DNA from: Plantago elongata
Lineage: Eukaryota; Streptophyta; Magnoliopsida; Lamiales; Plantaginaceae
Assembly: GCA_036897095.1 (NCBI GenBank)
Contig: JAYMSP010001006.1
Location: 1-37,664 of the forward strand
Direction of reading: 5' to 3'
Length of the DNA stretch: 37,664 nt
A model generated the notes under the pieces. The model had not been told where the DNA came from, ran no database searches, and worked only from the letters and a program-made list of their open reading frames with translations. The translations under genes were made by a program, and so were the position numbers. Positions 1 through 11,887 of the stretch are shown here, one piece after another. Numbering within the stretch: position 1 is the stretch's first letter; the number at the start of each line of letters is the position of its first letter.

Positions 1-3000
1 CTACATTGTGTTTTTTAGTTCTATGATGATTATTGAGCTCATATTTTAAACGATAACATCAATCAATTTTTATGCGACCAAGATAGTCTGGCATTCTCCT
101 TGTTTGTTGGTCTTTCCAATTTCCATCATAACTTAAGTTGTCATGTACCTATCTAAAATCAGATAAAATGTGCTAATAAAATTCCATCCAAAGAAATAAT
201 TTCATTTCAAAAGAGTATTATACCAAGAGAAATCGATCCCATTATGCTAGGTAAATATCATGATCCTACATAATGTCATACGTACATTCATCCTACGAAT
301 AATATGAATTAAGACGAGCTACAAGTCCACAACTATTCAAAATGGAGTAAAATATATTATTATAATATATATTATTTTTCTTTTTCACGAAAAGTTCACG
401 AATTACCGAACAATAAATTTTGTGTTCGTGTTCGTTTGTTAATGAACGTGTTTGTGAACAGTTCGAATACAAACTGAGCATTGACTGAAATTTTCACGAA
501 CGTTTGGTTCGCTAAACACCCCTACGTGTAATACTTGGTTTTGAATTGATTATTATTTTTAGTTTGAAATAGTAGAAAAGGATGTTGATGTAATTTGAGA
601 CTTGAATCCCGACTTATAAAAATATTAATATATTTTTTTCACTGTTTAATTTTTTTTTAAATATGATAATATAATATGCCTACCACTTTTTAAGGCACTG
701 TATTTGTTAATATTTGGCAGGTCGATCCCATTTCATAACAAAAATCAGTGGAGCTTAATTTAGGCTTAATTCTAAGCTAAGTTACAGCTAGTATGTTATT
801 GTTAATTAAAAAATGAGTTTGTCTCCCTATCTACTCTAAGCTATGCTCTATATAATTGAGTAAATTTATAATTTATCAATACTTCAAATTGTAAATATAT
901 GTAAATCATATTAATCTAATACAAGAACATATTAAATTTAAAAAACCAAACTAAGTTTTGTTACTTGATTAAATTGAGTTTTTAATCGAATGTCAAACTT
1001 TACTTTAAAAATTCTTTAATTAGTTCTAAAATAATTGATTATTTTAAGTAATTCAAAATCTTATCATCTGAGAAAATAAATTATAATATTTAATAAGTTA
1101 ATATCTAATTAAAAAATTAAATCAGGCTGGTATACTGTGAATGTGTTTGTTTAGTTTTAAAAGTTAGTTTGCCTGGGAACACAATAAAGTTTTCTGTTCA
1201 TATATACATTTCCACGCATATTCATAATTCATGAATCGAGACTTTGTGGACCGAGTCTACGAACTTAACTTACTAAACTCCAAACGATGAGTTGATGAGA
1301 GTTATATATATACATTTATAAAATTAACTACAGGAATATGTAGAAAATCCAACAGCAGGGTTGATAGAAGAAATTATTGATCTTATCTTTTGTGTACATA
1401 TGATGATGTATGCGATGATTGAATTTATGATAAATGTGATGATGTAACGAATAGGGTCGGCCCGAAAAATCCATGTAAAATTAATATCATGATCAGTTAA
1501 TTCATAGTCAACATGCAGAAGAGTCAAAGTCACAAACCCAACCAGAATTTCAAGAGGAAGAATTAATTAGGGACCAATATAACATATGGGATTAATATAA
1601 TGATTGACCAGAAGCTATCTCAAGCCAGCAATATAATATGATTAGGTGTTTGTTTTAGTACTCCTAATAATAACAACTAGGTTTTTTTAACACTTTGGAC
1701 ATAATCATATTTGACGTGTAGCGTCGGTTGATGCCCTGACGTTAACGTACGAAATACTACAAATTTACTCAAAAAAGGTTCCTCTTTGTTTATCATTCTA
1801 GGAAAAAAAACTCACACTTGCTCACCAGCTGTCGTCTTCTTTCTCTGGATAGAGATAAGACTTTCCTCGTTCAGATAGCAATGTAAAATGAGTAATTTTC
1901 ATGAGATAGGTATTACATCAGGTATAAGGTATGCAATAGTTGTAAAGTCAAAATTAAATATGAAAATTAAACAAATTACCAATAAAATTATAAAGTAAAT
2001 CTACGTATTTTTATAATGTTGTAATATTACATTTTTTAATTTATGTGCATAACATTAAACTAGACAACTTTTAAAAAACATAGTACAAAGTAAAAACTAA
2101 TGATATCAATCTATATCTTAGATACCTCACTAATAAACATCTCTTCGATGCTTTTGATACAAAATACTTTTAGACATAATCAAGTCAAAAATATTATTAC
2201 ATATTGTTTGTTGATAATAATTAACATTTTAATAACAAACTGTTTGAGATACGATTTAAATGAGCAAAACTTAAATTTTTGTGTACAAAGGACCCACTAT
2301 GAACTTTACCATGTGCGTACAAAGTGGGTGGAAAATAATACTGTGTGTTGATTTATGGGAAACGAAGCTAGTCCGAAGTATAATGTGTATGTTCACAAGG
2401 CAAGGGCATGACAAAACATACTATTGTGTTCAACTCATTCCCATTTGAAATACAAGTCCTTCCAGTCTTTACAAACCAATGAAAACTTAAAACCTCTCAG
2501 GTGACATATAGGGACGAACTCAAGGCTCAAGTGAAGATACTGTAGAGTAGCAACAAAATCTTCTTTTGGTTATTTGTATCTGTCACCATCTTTATATTGT
2601 TGAACAAACAAAATTCACATGTCTACTGTCTCAAACTGGATTTTTTTACATTTGTATCTATTTATTTTATTAACAACTAAAGATAACTCGAATCTCGACT
2701 TATTAGTTGAAGTTGAAACGTCTTATCAACTGAGTGCACTTCATTGCACATTTATATTTTTTAATTATGAAACTTAAGACTTTCTCAAGTTGATGAAGTG
2801 GACTTGGCTCCAATTTTTTTCTAATGTTGAAATAACATACATTTATTCCTAATTAGTTTTATTAAGTTGGTAGTTTAATGTTTAGATTATCCAAAGTGCT
2901 TTGTAAGTTCTGTAAGGCTGAAAATTTCTGCTTCCAATCTTTTCTCAAGTGCACAAAACTGAGCATATTAAGTAGTACTATGGATTTTTGCTAATTTAAG

Positions 3001-3373
3001 AAAAATACTTCTTTTTGGAGAAAAGATACCCCTTAACCCAAGTGAGCTCAACATACCGTCATAAAAGTATGGGAACACAATTTGGAGCAATATGCATGAA
3101 ACCCAAAATTCAGCATCTAAAGTACAAAAAATTGGAAATACAGCTATCCCAATCTTTCATGGGGAAAATACAATAATACATTACCTATTTATGTTCTCCA
3201 AGTGTGAGATTTCCCCGTATAATTATAATTTATAACAAGAGAGGAACACAACAGAATGCTTTTACCTGGTTATGGACAAACTTCCTACAAATTTTTAACA
3301 AAATTTCAAAATTGAACAACACCAGAGTCTGGAGCATCTAGAAACTTGATCTACAAGTTTGATGAGGTTGGAT
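1..3373. other. AT-rich intergenic DNA, no gene recognised
   Basis: I see no conserved protein in either strand. Short open frames near 293-481, 1324-1533 and 2100-2351 have biased, low-complexity composition and match no family I know. The part adjoining 3374 should include the 3-prime untranslated region of the galactosyltransferase gene, but I could not fix a polyadenylation site. A GTTCG-rich patch at 384-525 is listed separately. Confidence 0.6.
384..525. repeat. GTTCG/CGAAC-rich repeat patch, possible transposon relic
   Basis: About 140 bases carry many copies of GTTCG or TTCGTG and their complements (TTCACGAA, GAACG, CGAAC), so the stretch can fold on itself in several ways. Similar GTTCG-rich text is, from general experience, frequent in plant dispersed repeats. 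No open reading frame, target-site duplication or clear terminus was found, so the class of element is unknown. Confidence 0.35.
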
Positions 3374-6300
3374 TTATTCACAGCAATCAGGTTTCTGCTC
3401 TTTCTGCAGCTTTTCCCACAGGCACAGCATCATTCTTGGATTTTGATAGTGAGCAAGAACATAGTTTGATTCACACCCGCCATTGTAAAACCGATCATCA
3501 TTTATATACTCGACCTTGTGGCCACTCTTCTCAAATTGTTCGACCCATATTCCAACAGCAACATCTTCAAGTTTAAAAAGCTGAGGTGGTATTTACACAG
3601 ACAAATTAGGATTAGACACCATGAGATTCCTTGTATCATTAGCATAGGAAATGCAGGAAAGAGAAAAGGGAAAGTGGCAGTGTTAGATTCAGAGAGCTTC
3701 CAACTGCATAAATATTGGTTTGCTAATGTAATTCAGCCATTTTAAGGACTTAGTGAGTAGAAGGTTTGACATGTTTGAGACTTGAACAGGACAACAATGC
3801 TCTCTTTTACTACTAGACTATATTTTATAAGAAAAAAACGTACACCCCTACTGGGAAAAGTATATAAAAGCTTAATTGGTTCCTAAAGATGCATGCTATA
3901 GAATTGTTTATCGAAATACAAAGGAATTGCAGAATCTTACCATTAGATCCCTCTCCTGGTGGCCTTGAACAATAAATTTTGCTATGTCTCGGGAAATTAT
4001 GTAACCTGGACCATGTGCCCAAGGAGGGTATTTGGGATGTGGCCACTCCTGTTCAAAAGATCTGTCATTAGCTAAATGAAGTGATAAGAGGGGAATAATA
4101 TCAGTGGCTGCATAGCAATTGGAAATTTTAGTTGAAGGCACTTACCTCCTCACTAATGTACCATTTGTTATCCTTGTCCCGATGGGGTGCAGATTCAAAT
4201 GACACCTGGCCATACAGAAGCCCATCGGGTGTTTTTCCCTTCAGACTAGATAAAACTTCATCAATTCTTACAAAAGCATCATCATCTGTTTTCATTATAT
4301 ATTTTGCTGGGAGTACTTTAGTCTGCGGAAGAGAACAATTTAATAAGTTTGTATCAACAAACAGCACACAAAATTATTCAGTTGAGCGAAATAGAATCGT
4401 TGTGTGGCAAGGGAAAAGCGGACCTACCCCCAGGATGCAAATGGCAATTGTTTTATATGTAAGCAGGCTGTAATAATCAACAAAGGGCAGCAGCTGTATA
4501 TCTCCATATGTTTGAGCTTCTTTCCAGAGCATTAAGTTCACCGCTATGTTCTTGTGCTGCAAATTTCACTGATTAAAGTGGAGAAAATTTCAAAGACAGG
4601 CCACGGCAGAACTGAGAAGCATTTGCAATTAAAGAGCTATGTAATGAAATAAGAGCACAATGATGGAAGGAGGAGTCAACAAAGATAAAGATCTTATGTA
4701 GATTAAATGTTGGCCTAAAAGCAATGTGTAGACAAGTAATAAATAATAATGTTACAGGTTGCAGTCACTCACAAGTCCAATGAAAAAGCGAGCAGCAACA
4801 GCACCCGTGCGCACAGCATCATACTGCATCCATGTTCTTCTAAGTGCCATACGTCTCTCGAAGTTGTTCCCCGCCGAGAAAACCCCAATTAGTAGTATAA
4901 GCCTTTTCTTAGCGAGTATTGGAGCTTTGAGGTTTTCAGCGCCAGCTACTAAATCCAGATCCTCCGAAACAGGCAATCCTTTGGCTATGATAGAGACAAT
5001 ATCCACGCCACCTTTCACGATCACTTTATTGATCAACCAGGGTTCAAGTTTCTGCAAATGTGTAGATCCATTATAAGTTGTCACGTGTTCAAGTCTGGAA
5101 ACCTCTCTTCGCCAAAAAAAGAGAGTGAATTTATGGCTTCTACAAACACCATTCTCCCTATCACTTCAGAGCTAGGTAGTATAATGCACACAAGGTTTGT
5201 GATTGATTTCAGGGCAGAAAACATACCTCTCTGTATGTAAATGAAGTTTCATGTCTTCCATTGACTGTCATGTGAAATCCCTCATCCCCAGCCCACAATG
5301 TAGCAGTAAAAGGACTGCCCTCAATAAATTGAAAGGCTGTGCTTGCATGTGAATCCCCATCAGAAACATTAGTTACTTTCTTATCAGCAGAACGGCTTGC
5401 ATTTAGGTTTTCATCTGAAGTTCTTTGAATGACTTGTCCGTTGCATTTCACCAAACCATCAACTGAAAATTTATGAATGACATTATGTATCCAGAAGCAC
5501 ATTTCTGAAAATTGATAGAGTATGTTGCAAAAAACTAGACTAGTGAAATTTCCAAAATCAAAGAGATCCATATCAATAAATACATCTAGGTATACCTTTT
5601 AGCAGACCAGCTGCACCATGGTCGGGACACTTCTGCTCCTTGCCCCAGCCAGAATCTGAAGTCCATGTATTCTGAATAATAACTGGCTCCTTCGTTAAGT
5701 TCTTGCCCGGCAAATACACATTGTACTGCAATACAATCGGAGGCTCCATCTCATCATTAACTCGTGAGCCCATGAGATCAATCTCAAACCCATCTTGCAG
5801 CGAGTTAGGAATCCCAATCACAGTTACAGATGATTCGTCAACTAGACCACAGGGAACCTCGAGAAAACTCACATTCCTCGACAATTCAGTATCCCGTGCA
5901 CTAACAAAATAAGGACAAGATTCACTTACAAAACCATCATCGAGTTTCAATATCTTATCCTTCCCAATCACCAACAACAAATCTTTCCATATAGTGGCAG
6001 CCTCTTTAACCCCTTCACCTGTTTGAGGCAATGCATCTGATCGCGGAAACAAGTATCTCATTCGACTCCATACAAGCAATGCAACATTGGAATCATGTCT
6101 AGTTATATTTTCACTCAAACTGTACAATTCACTGAGGCCTTCAAGATTTCTAAACTCGGGTTTGTTTTTATTCAACACATGTAATTTATCGACCGGATTC
6201 ACACCTATATTGCCGCTACTACTACTACTACTACTATCCTGTGGTGGTGAATGTGGATTGAAAAACTGATAAGCAGACTGTTTTTTGGGAGATACATGAG

Positions 6301-6382
6301 ATTTCCGACCTGTTAAGCTGTAGCTGACTATCAATAGCAAAGCAAGGCCTAGAATAACTACACCTCCAGTCCATTTCTTCAT
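3374..6382 (-). CDS. Beta-1,3-galactosyltransferase with galectin-like domain (GT31, GALT family)
   Basis: Seven exons (6382-5596, 5462-5227, 5051-4773, 4556-4428, 4322-4146, 4048-3941, 3580-3374), all GT-AG, join into 640 codons. The usual family size is about 620-680. Residues about 7-23 form the signal anchor of a type II Golgi protein. A galectin-like domain covers about 165-365 and the GT31 domain about 395-625. Visible GT31 motifs are GVFSAGNNF (397), RRTW (412-415), the metal-binding DDD in MKTDDDAFV (490-492), [10 protein letters not shown] and LEDVAVGIW. The enzyme should transfer galactose from UDP-galactose. The closest relatives I know are Arabidopsis GALT1/B3GALT15 (Lewis-a N-glycans) and GALT3 (hydroxyproline O-galactosylation of arabinogalactan proteins); I cannot decide between them. 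The ATG at 6382 is used because the codon two positions upstream is TTG. Residues 50-56 are a serine run. Confidence 0.93.
6216..6237 (-). repeat. Coding trinucleotide microsatellite (serine run in galactosyltransferase stem)
   Basis: Seven ACT triplets on the plus strand read as AGT serine codons on the coding strand. They give a serine run at residues 50-56, just after the membrane anchor, in the flexible stem where length variation is usually tolerated. Confidence 0.85.
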
Positions 6383-6750
6383 TCCCAACTATTTCTTGGC
6401 ATAATATTGAGTAGCTGAACTAGTTGTAATCAAATTAACCAAAGTACAAACTAAACTAAACTAAACCCTATTCCCAGATCCTGAAACTGGCAGCTTGACT
6501 TGGTAAATAACAATAAAATGGGTTGAAATCTTGGTGAGTGATACATAAAGAAGTGATTTTTCTTACTTGCCGTAGAAACGCAAAAATCCGGTTTTTGCTG
6601 TGTTTGAGCTTGATTTCTGAGGAAGTAGGCTCAGGATCATATTGACGAGAAAGTGTGAATGTGATTATGGTAGCTCTGGATGATTACTTGTAATCCGAAG
6701 TTGAATTAGAAAGATGAACTCAAGATTGTCGTTTCGAATTTATTCCTGAA
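6383..6750 (-). promoter_or_regulatory. 5-prime leader and probable leader intron of the galactosyltransferase gene
   Basis: On the minus strand a good donor, CAAGTAAGA with GT at 6566-6565, is followed by a pyrimidine-rich stretch and an acceptor at about 6415-6420 (CTAG or TTCAG). This would place a roughly 150-base intron in the untranslated leader, a common arrangement in plant genes. No TATA box could be assigned with confidence. The intron is an inference from splice-site sequence only. Confidence 0.4.
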
Positions 6751-7690
6751 AAGAAGGTGAACTGAAACTTGAAAACCAATTTCTGCACTCGCTTGTCTGC
6801 ACTATTGGATAGTTTTAATTTTTTCAATATTACACTTACAAACAATCGTGATATTATAATTATGTTACATCAAATTAACTTAAATCATTCCCAAATTAAT
6901 AATCACATTATTATTACTTATCAATTTAATCTATTACAAAAGTTCTATACACTATAACACAAACCTATTTTGATGGGAATCAAATCCATAACACCTGAAT
7001 CATTACACCTAAGTCTAACCAATTAGGGTAGTTTGGATATAATTTTTCATATTTTTATATATATTATGTCCGACTTCTCCAAACACACATACAACATAAC
7101 CGCCGCATTTATTAAATTTTAGTGCCTAATGTGGAAAATAATGAGAAAGATTTAAATATTTTTAACTCTGAGCGAAATTTTGAAATGAAATTTATAAGGA
7201 CTTAAAAAAAAAAAAGAATGTTAAAAATTAATTTATAAATAACCTTAGGACAAATTTTATATACTCTCCCTACAAAATATTTTAATTACAAATTCGTCCT
7301 TGTGATTTGAACAATAACATGATGGGCCAAGTTTCATAAATCAATTACAACTTAGTCCAAAAGTAAAAAGTCAACCAGCCTTTCTATCGTGGCACTTATT
7401 TATTGACGTGGATTATACTGGAAATGAATTTCTTGCCTTTCTTTTATTCTCTTTTTATTTTTGTTATTGCGGATGAACTAATTTGTAATAGAAATGTGTG
7501 AGAAACTAGTCATTGGGTTTACAGTTGGAGTAGTTTGTAATTGAATTTAGGAAGGTCCAAAATGCAATTGATTTGTTCAGCTTGTTTGAAAAAGAAGTAG
7601 CCGTTATGAATGACTTTGGTGTCTATTTAAGCTTCCTTAGTGTATTCTTGAGGCATTTTAGGTCTGATTGTTCTCTTTTATTGCAGGTAA
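6751..7690. other. Intergenic DNA; may contain the left end of the MULE
   Basis: No coding frame is supported. The stretch about 7270-7570 has the style of plant MULE termini (several short AATTACAA, AATTTGTAAT and GTCCAAAA words around a moderately GC-rich core). I could not find a matching inverted copy to the right of the transposase, so the element border is not established. Confidence 0.4.
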
Positions 7691-8039
7691 ATGGCTTCAT
7701 GCAGTGTAGGTTCCGGGCCACTCCACAACTCTGGTGAAAAAGATGAGTTTTATGTCAAGTGTGGAAGGAAAACTTCAATTTGGAAGTCTCGTTCGAAGAT
7801 TAATTACGGGAAAATGTATAACCGATGTCTGGTGCATACATTTTTCCATTGGTATGACGAGGACAGAGTTGAAGAAAACACTAGGGTGTGTGAAGATGAT
7901 GCAGATTCAGGGAACAACACAGAAAACTATTACGGGAGATGACTCAATCTAACTAACAAGCATTGAAGAACAGAGGAACACCAACATGCTTTTAAGAGAA
8001 ATGATTGCCTCTAACAACCAACAAGCAAGGATTCAAGAG
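7691..8039 (+). pseudogene. GRF-type zinc-finger protein fragment with C-terminal coiled-coil remnant
   Basis: The frame starts at ATG 7691, just after an intron-acceptor-like TTGCAG. It encodes 83 residues with a GRF-like order: CGRKTSIWKSRS, then GKMYNRC, then FFHWYDED, compared with the usual C-G-R, G-R-x-F-x-x-C and F-F-x-W-x-D. A second frame (7734-7952 and, past a TAA, to 8039) encodes SIEEQRNTNMLLREM followed by a glutamine-rich tail, the short coiled coil that often follows GRF fingers in plants. Finger and helix therefore lie in different frames, so a small indel has probably broken the gene. GRF fingers are proposed single-stranded nucleic-acid binders. The function in the MULE is unknown. 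Confidence 0.6.
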
Positions 8040-8340
8040 TAACAAAATGTCATGAACAAGCTGTGTATTTTTACTAGTGAAGGCTGCAGTTAAAGAGTAA
8101 AAGCCTTGTAGAATGTTATGTTTTCCTACTTATGGTGTAATAGTAATATATATGAAATGAAATTCAGACAACATTTTCCCCAAACAACATTGCATAAGCT
8201 CAATAACATAGCAGTCAACATAGAAGCTAATTTACAAGAACAAAACTAGACAAAAGGACATAGGTATCTGAGTACTTAAACAAGTTAACAAAATATCGTC
8301 AACAAAATGAAAGAGAAATACATGTCTCACTAACTACTAA
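8040..8340. other. Spacer between convergent MULE genes
   Basis: AT-rich DNA between the GRF fragment and the 3-prime end of the transposase. It probably holds the 3-prime untranslated parts of both. No further coding signal is seen. Confidence 0.5.
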
Positions 8341-11300
8341 ATTGGGAGATGATATCTTCTGAGAGCATTCGACAGATTCATTCTTCTTCTTCTTTTTTCC
8401 AGTTTGCTTATCTTTCTTTTTCCAGTTTTCTTCTTCCCAATTGCAGCTGCAGTGGTACCTTCTCCATGATGTTAGGAAGACTGGGATGCCTAAAATGAAC
8501 AAAAAAATGAGATTAGCAACAAGGGAATACAAATGATTCAGGGTAAAAAAAAAATGGAAAGAAGTATACTTGAGCAGATGAAGAGGCCTTCTTTTTTAAT
8601 GGACATTTAGCCTTGTTATGTCTAGCTTCACCACATTGCCTGCACTTGTATTGTCCCTTCATTGATCTCTTCTCATGGATTTTCTTTGTACCTTTCTCAA
8701 ATGCAATTTTCTTCCTACTTACAGTTAGTCTTCCAGGAAGCCTTCTATTCTCAGGTGGTCCACACAAATATCATTCAAATCAGAAGGCCAGAAGTTGTGA
8801 TGAGGAATGGGATTGATCATGGTTGCATAAGTTGCAGTATATGCTGCCTTGGTGTGGTTTTGTGAGATAAAATCCTCACCTTCAAGCCTCATGTGATTGA
8901 TAGCAACCCAAGTATGTCTGGAGGGTGTCCCAGTAATATCTCATCTTCTACAATCACATGTTCTCTGTTCTAGGTTTACTACAAACCTATATGATATATC
9001 TTGAACCTCAAACATCATACCAGCCTCTGAAACAATAGAACACCTCATGGACTGATGTAAGGACTCATTAAACTTAAACATGACCCTAGGCATAGGTACA
9101 ACATTGTTTTTCAACCCTTTTTGTCTCCTAACATTGAGCCTTTTCATAATCTGGTTCCTAATTCCTTCAAGTAGGTTCAAAATAGAATAACCTCTTATAG
9201 GATCTATCCAAGAATTAAAAGACCCACTGCAGTTGTTTGATCTACCTTAGGAGTGGGGTCATAAGCATGTCTAGCTCATAGTGAAGTTTCAATAGACATG
9301 AGCCAATCATGTGCAGCTGGGCTACCTGATAATGCAAGGTAATTCAAAAATAAATTAAACATACTAATCATGTGCAGTTTGAAAAAAATGTAACAAGTAA
9401 GGTGTAGCCAATTTACCTTCCTTCATCTTGCTCATGGGTTTTTTGAAACCATAGGGAGTGTATGCAGTTACAGCATACCATAAGTACCTCCTCAAATCTA
9501 CACTTGGCCATTTCAATTTGAAGTTATCATAAATGCGCTTTGCACATTTTCTGTTGATAACCTGTGGTGCAAATTCCTTGATGATCTCAACCATTCCCTA
9601 CAATAATACAACAAGTTCAACTAATGTAATAAAGAATACATAATACAAGTCCTAATCCATATAAACTCAATGAACTACCTTTTGCCTATCTGCCATGAAA
9701 TGCCAATGCTTTTCAACCTCCCATGGTCCAATCATTTGCTCTAGGCAGTACAAGAAAAGGCCCCAACTTTCCTTTCTTTCACCTTCAGTTACAGTATAAG
9801 CAAGTGGGAAAATACATGTGAGAAAGCAAATTAAAACAAGTAAAACAAGTGATATATTATAGCCAATTGAACAAGTTAAAAAGTGAAACAAATAAACAAG
9901 TAACTCCATCAGGATCAATTCCAACACAACTCAATATCATACCAGTATACTTTCCTTTTAGGTGACATCCATCAAAAAAGAGAAAGGGACTACATCCATT
10001 GAGAAATCCAGTTTTAAGAGTCCTCACACCAACAAAAAATATCTTAAACTGAGGTGGTTTGTCAACAAATGTATGAGTAACCATTTCAATTGTACTATTA
10101 GGATTAGTTCTCCCTATCATTTCTTCATACTTTGGCATCAGTTTGTATGCTTCAATGGGATCATCACCAATAATGTCAAGGGCCTTCTGTCTAGCTCTGA
10201 ACATCTTCATATACCCCACTGTGATGCCAAGTACATATATAGCTCAACCCACCAATTCTTTTGCCTCCTTAGGATTTTTCTGCAGTTCAGGAGGTATCTT
10301 CACATACAACCAATTGGAATCAGCCATTTTGGTGTTCACATGTCTTATACATATATGTCCACCATTGTATGTCTTCACACAAAAGTTTTTCTAATCCATA
10401 ATAGATGAATGGAGTCTCCATTTGTAGCCATACCCTCCACAGTAAACAATATACCTACTAGCATCATTTTTCTTGGTTCTCAAATCAAATCCCACTCTCA
10501 AAGCATACTCTTTCACTCTATGCCTCAATTTCTTTTTGCTCACAAACAGATCACCCTCCTTAAATTCTTTGTCCCATTGTTCACTTGCTACTTCAAATAC
10601 ATCCTCTACTGGAACACCATCACCATCCTCAGCCGGATATGCACATGTCTCATCACTATCATACCCATCACCATCCTCAGCTTGATCAACAACTCCTTCA
10701 TCAACATTTGCAACCTCACCACAAGTTTCAGTATGCTGCTTCCCATCACCAATTTCAGTTTGAGCCTCATCATCTGCAGGTTTATCATTCACATCATCTA
10801 AAGTCTCATCAACTTCAGCATCTTCAGGTTTACTATCTTCATGATTGAATTCAGTCCTTTTGAAACCTATAACTTCATCCTCAGAATCATGCATGTAGTC
10901 ATCAGGACAATGGTCCATCCAATCATCATCAAAGTTAGAGTCATGGTCAGTTTCCACCATCTTCTCTTTACCTTTATCTAATCTTGTAATTGGTGGATCA
11001 TCAATCATATCCTCCAATATGTCATGTATAGCCTCATCCAATACATCTCTATCATCTCTAGGCAATGAACTTTCTGGCACATCTTGGTCTTTAAGAACAT
11101 TGAACAAAAAATCCTCAAATGAATTATCATTCAAACTACTAATGTCAACATCAGCAACACTTGGAGTAGGTGAGACAGGTCCAGGAATATATGGAGTAGG
11201 GCTTGTTTTTTGACAGGAGAGGGGATGGTTTCTTTGACATGAGAGGGAGTTCTTTCTTTCACATGAGAGGGAGTTCTTTCTTTGACTGGAGAGGGACACT

Positions 11301-11887
11301 TCTCTGTTTCAATGAGAGGTGAAGTAGGTTTTTCAGTTTTTATAACAGGGGAGGGATTGTTTTCATGCAAAGCTGATGTTGAAGTCAGTCAAATCAACAT
11401 ATGAAGTACTAACTGGGGGTTTGGTTCTTCTATAAATAAAAGGCCTTGTTCTATCAATTGGTATTTCAGTTTGGAACTTAGGGGGATGTACATATAACTC
11501 ATCAACATCATCACTAGGCACTATTTTTGTGTGACTGTAATCTATAGCAAGGGGGACAATATCATCTGCATGTACATACAACTCAACTTCATGGTATTTT
11601 TCACTCCTCTGAAATATCACCTCAACATCACTATAGTTAACACCTCATGCATTCCAGGTTCACCATCAACAACATATGACAAAGATAAGCACAAAGTATT
11701 CTGGAAAGTCACATCATCCAACACTTGCTTATTCACTACATTCAACAACTTAGAGTATGTATACCTCTTTCTTGAAACATTATAAACCATGAATACTTCC
11801 TTCCCATAGTTCATCCTTATGATGAATAAGTTATCATCCTTACATATCAAGTTCAAGCAACAAAATTCCAGTTTAAACACGACTCAT
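8341..11887 (-). pseudogene. Broken MuDR-type MULE transposase
   Basis: Fragments in order, reading left: an N-terminal piece (ELEFCCLNLICK-like, 11880-11617), a second piece (11620-11363), an SPVK-rich repeat linker (about 11340-11211), a long acidic linker and the MuDR DNA-binding domain ending YCGGYGYKWRLHSSI (to 10391), the MULE domain (GYMKMFRARQKA, then FFDGCHLKGKYTG, about 10230-9905, continued by FPLAYTVTEGERKESW at about 9800), a later exon (9597-9415), a SWIM finger (about 8990-8895) and a CCHC knuckle CRQCGEARHNKAKC (about 8660-8620). Lesions include a TAG at 10393-10391, a TGA near 10245, a TGA just after CDCRR in the SWIM, a frameshift near 11620, shifts on both sides of the repeat linker, and another around 9230. 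An ATG-AGT-CGT-GTT start at 11887 is out of frame with the N-terminal piece. Some gaps are introns, for example GT at about 9680 to AG at about 9600. Confidence 0.85.
11211..11330 (-). repeat. 24-base tandem repeats in the transposase linker
   Basis: Five units of 24 bases start at 11211, 11235, 11259, 11283 and 11307; the second and third differ at one base. Each encodes eight residues. In one frame they read KERTPSHV, KETIPSPV and CPSPVKER-like units rich in SPVK; in another they read RKNSLSCE or RNHPLSCQ. Because 24 is a multiple of three, both frames stay open. The SPVK frame joins better to the proline-rich text on its N-terminal side, so I take it as the original one. Confidence 0.85.

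Larger units (their letters stand above)
7691..11887. mobile_element. Decayed Mutator-like element (MULE) with transposase and GRF zinc-finger gene
   Basis: The span is bounded by recognisable element genes: a GRF-finger frame reading right from 7691 and a transposase reading left from about 11887. The two are convergent, as in two-gene MULEs transcribed inward from their terminal repeats. Terminal inverted repeats and the expected 9-base target duplication were not found, so the true element is probably larger than this span. In-frame stops and frameshifts in the transposase show that it cannot make active protein. Confidence 0.75.

Noticed and set aside
3518..3745. Plus-strand frame of 75 codons
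   Set aside because: It overlaps the last galactosyltransferase exon in antisense.
6382..6388. Start two codons upstream of the galactosyltransferase ATG
   Set aside because: The upstream codon is TTG, not ATG; in a plant gene the ATG at 6382 is the likely start.
10409..10848. Plus-strand frames of up to 130 codons
   Set aside because: They are shadows of the acidic linker of the transposase on the other strand.
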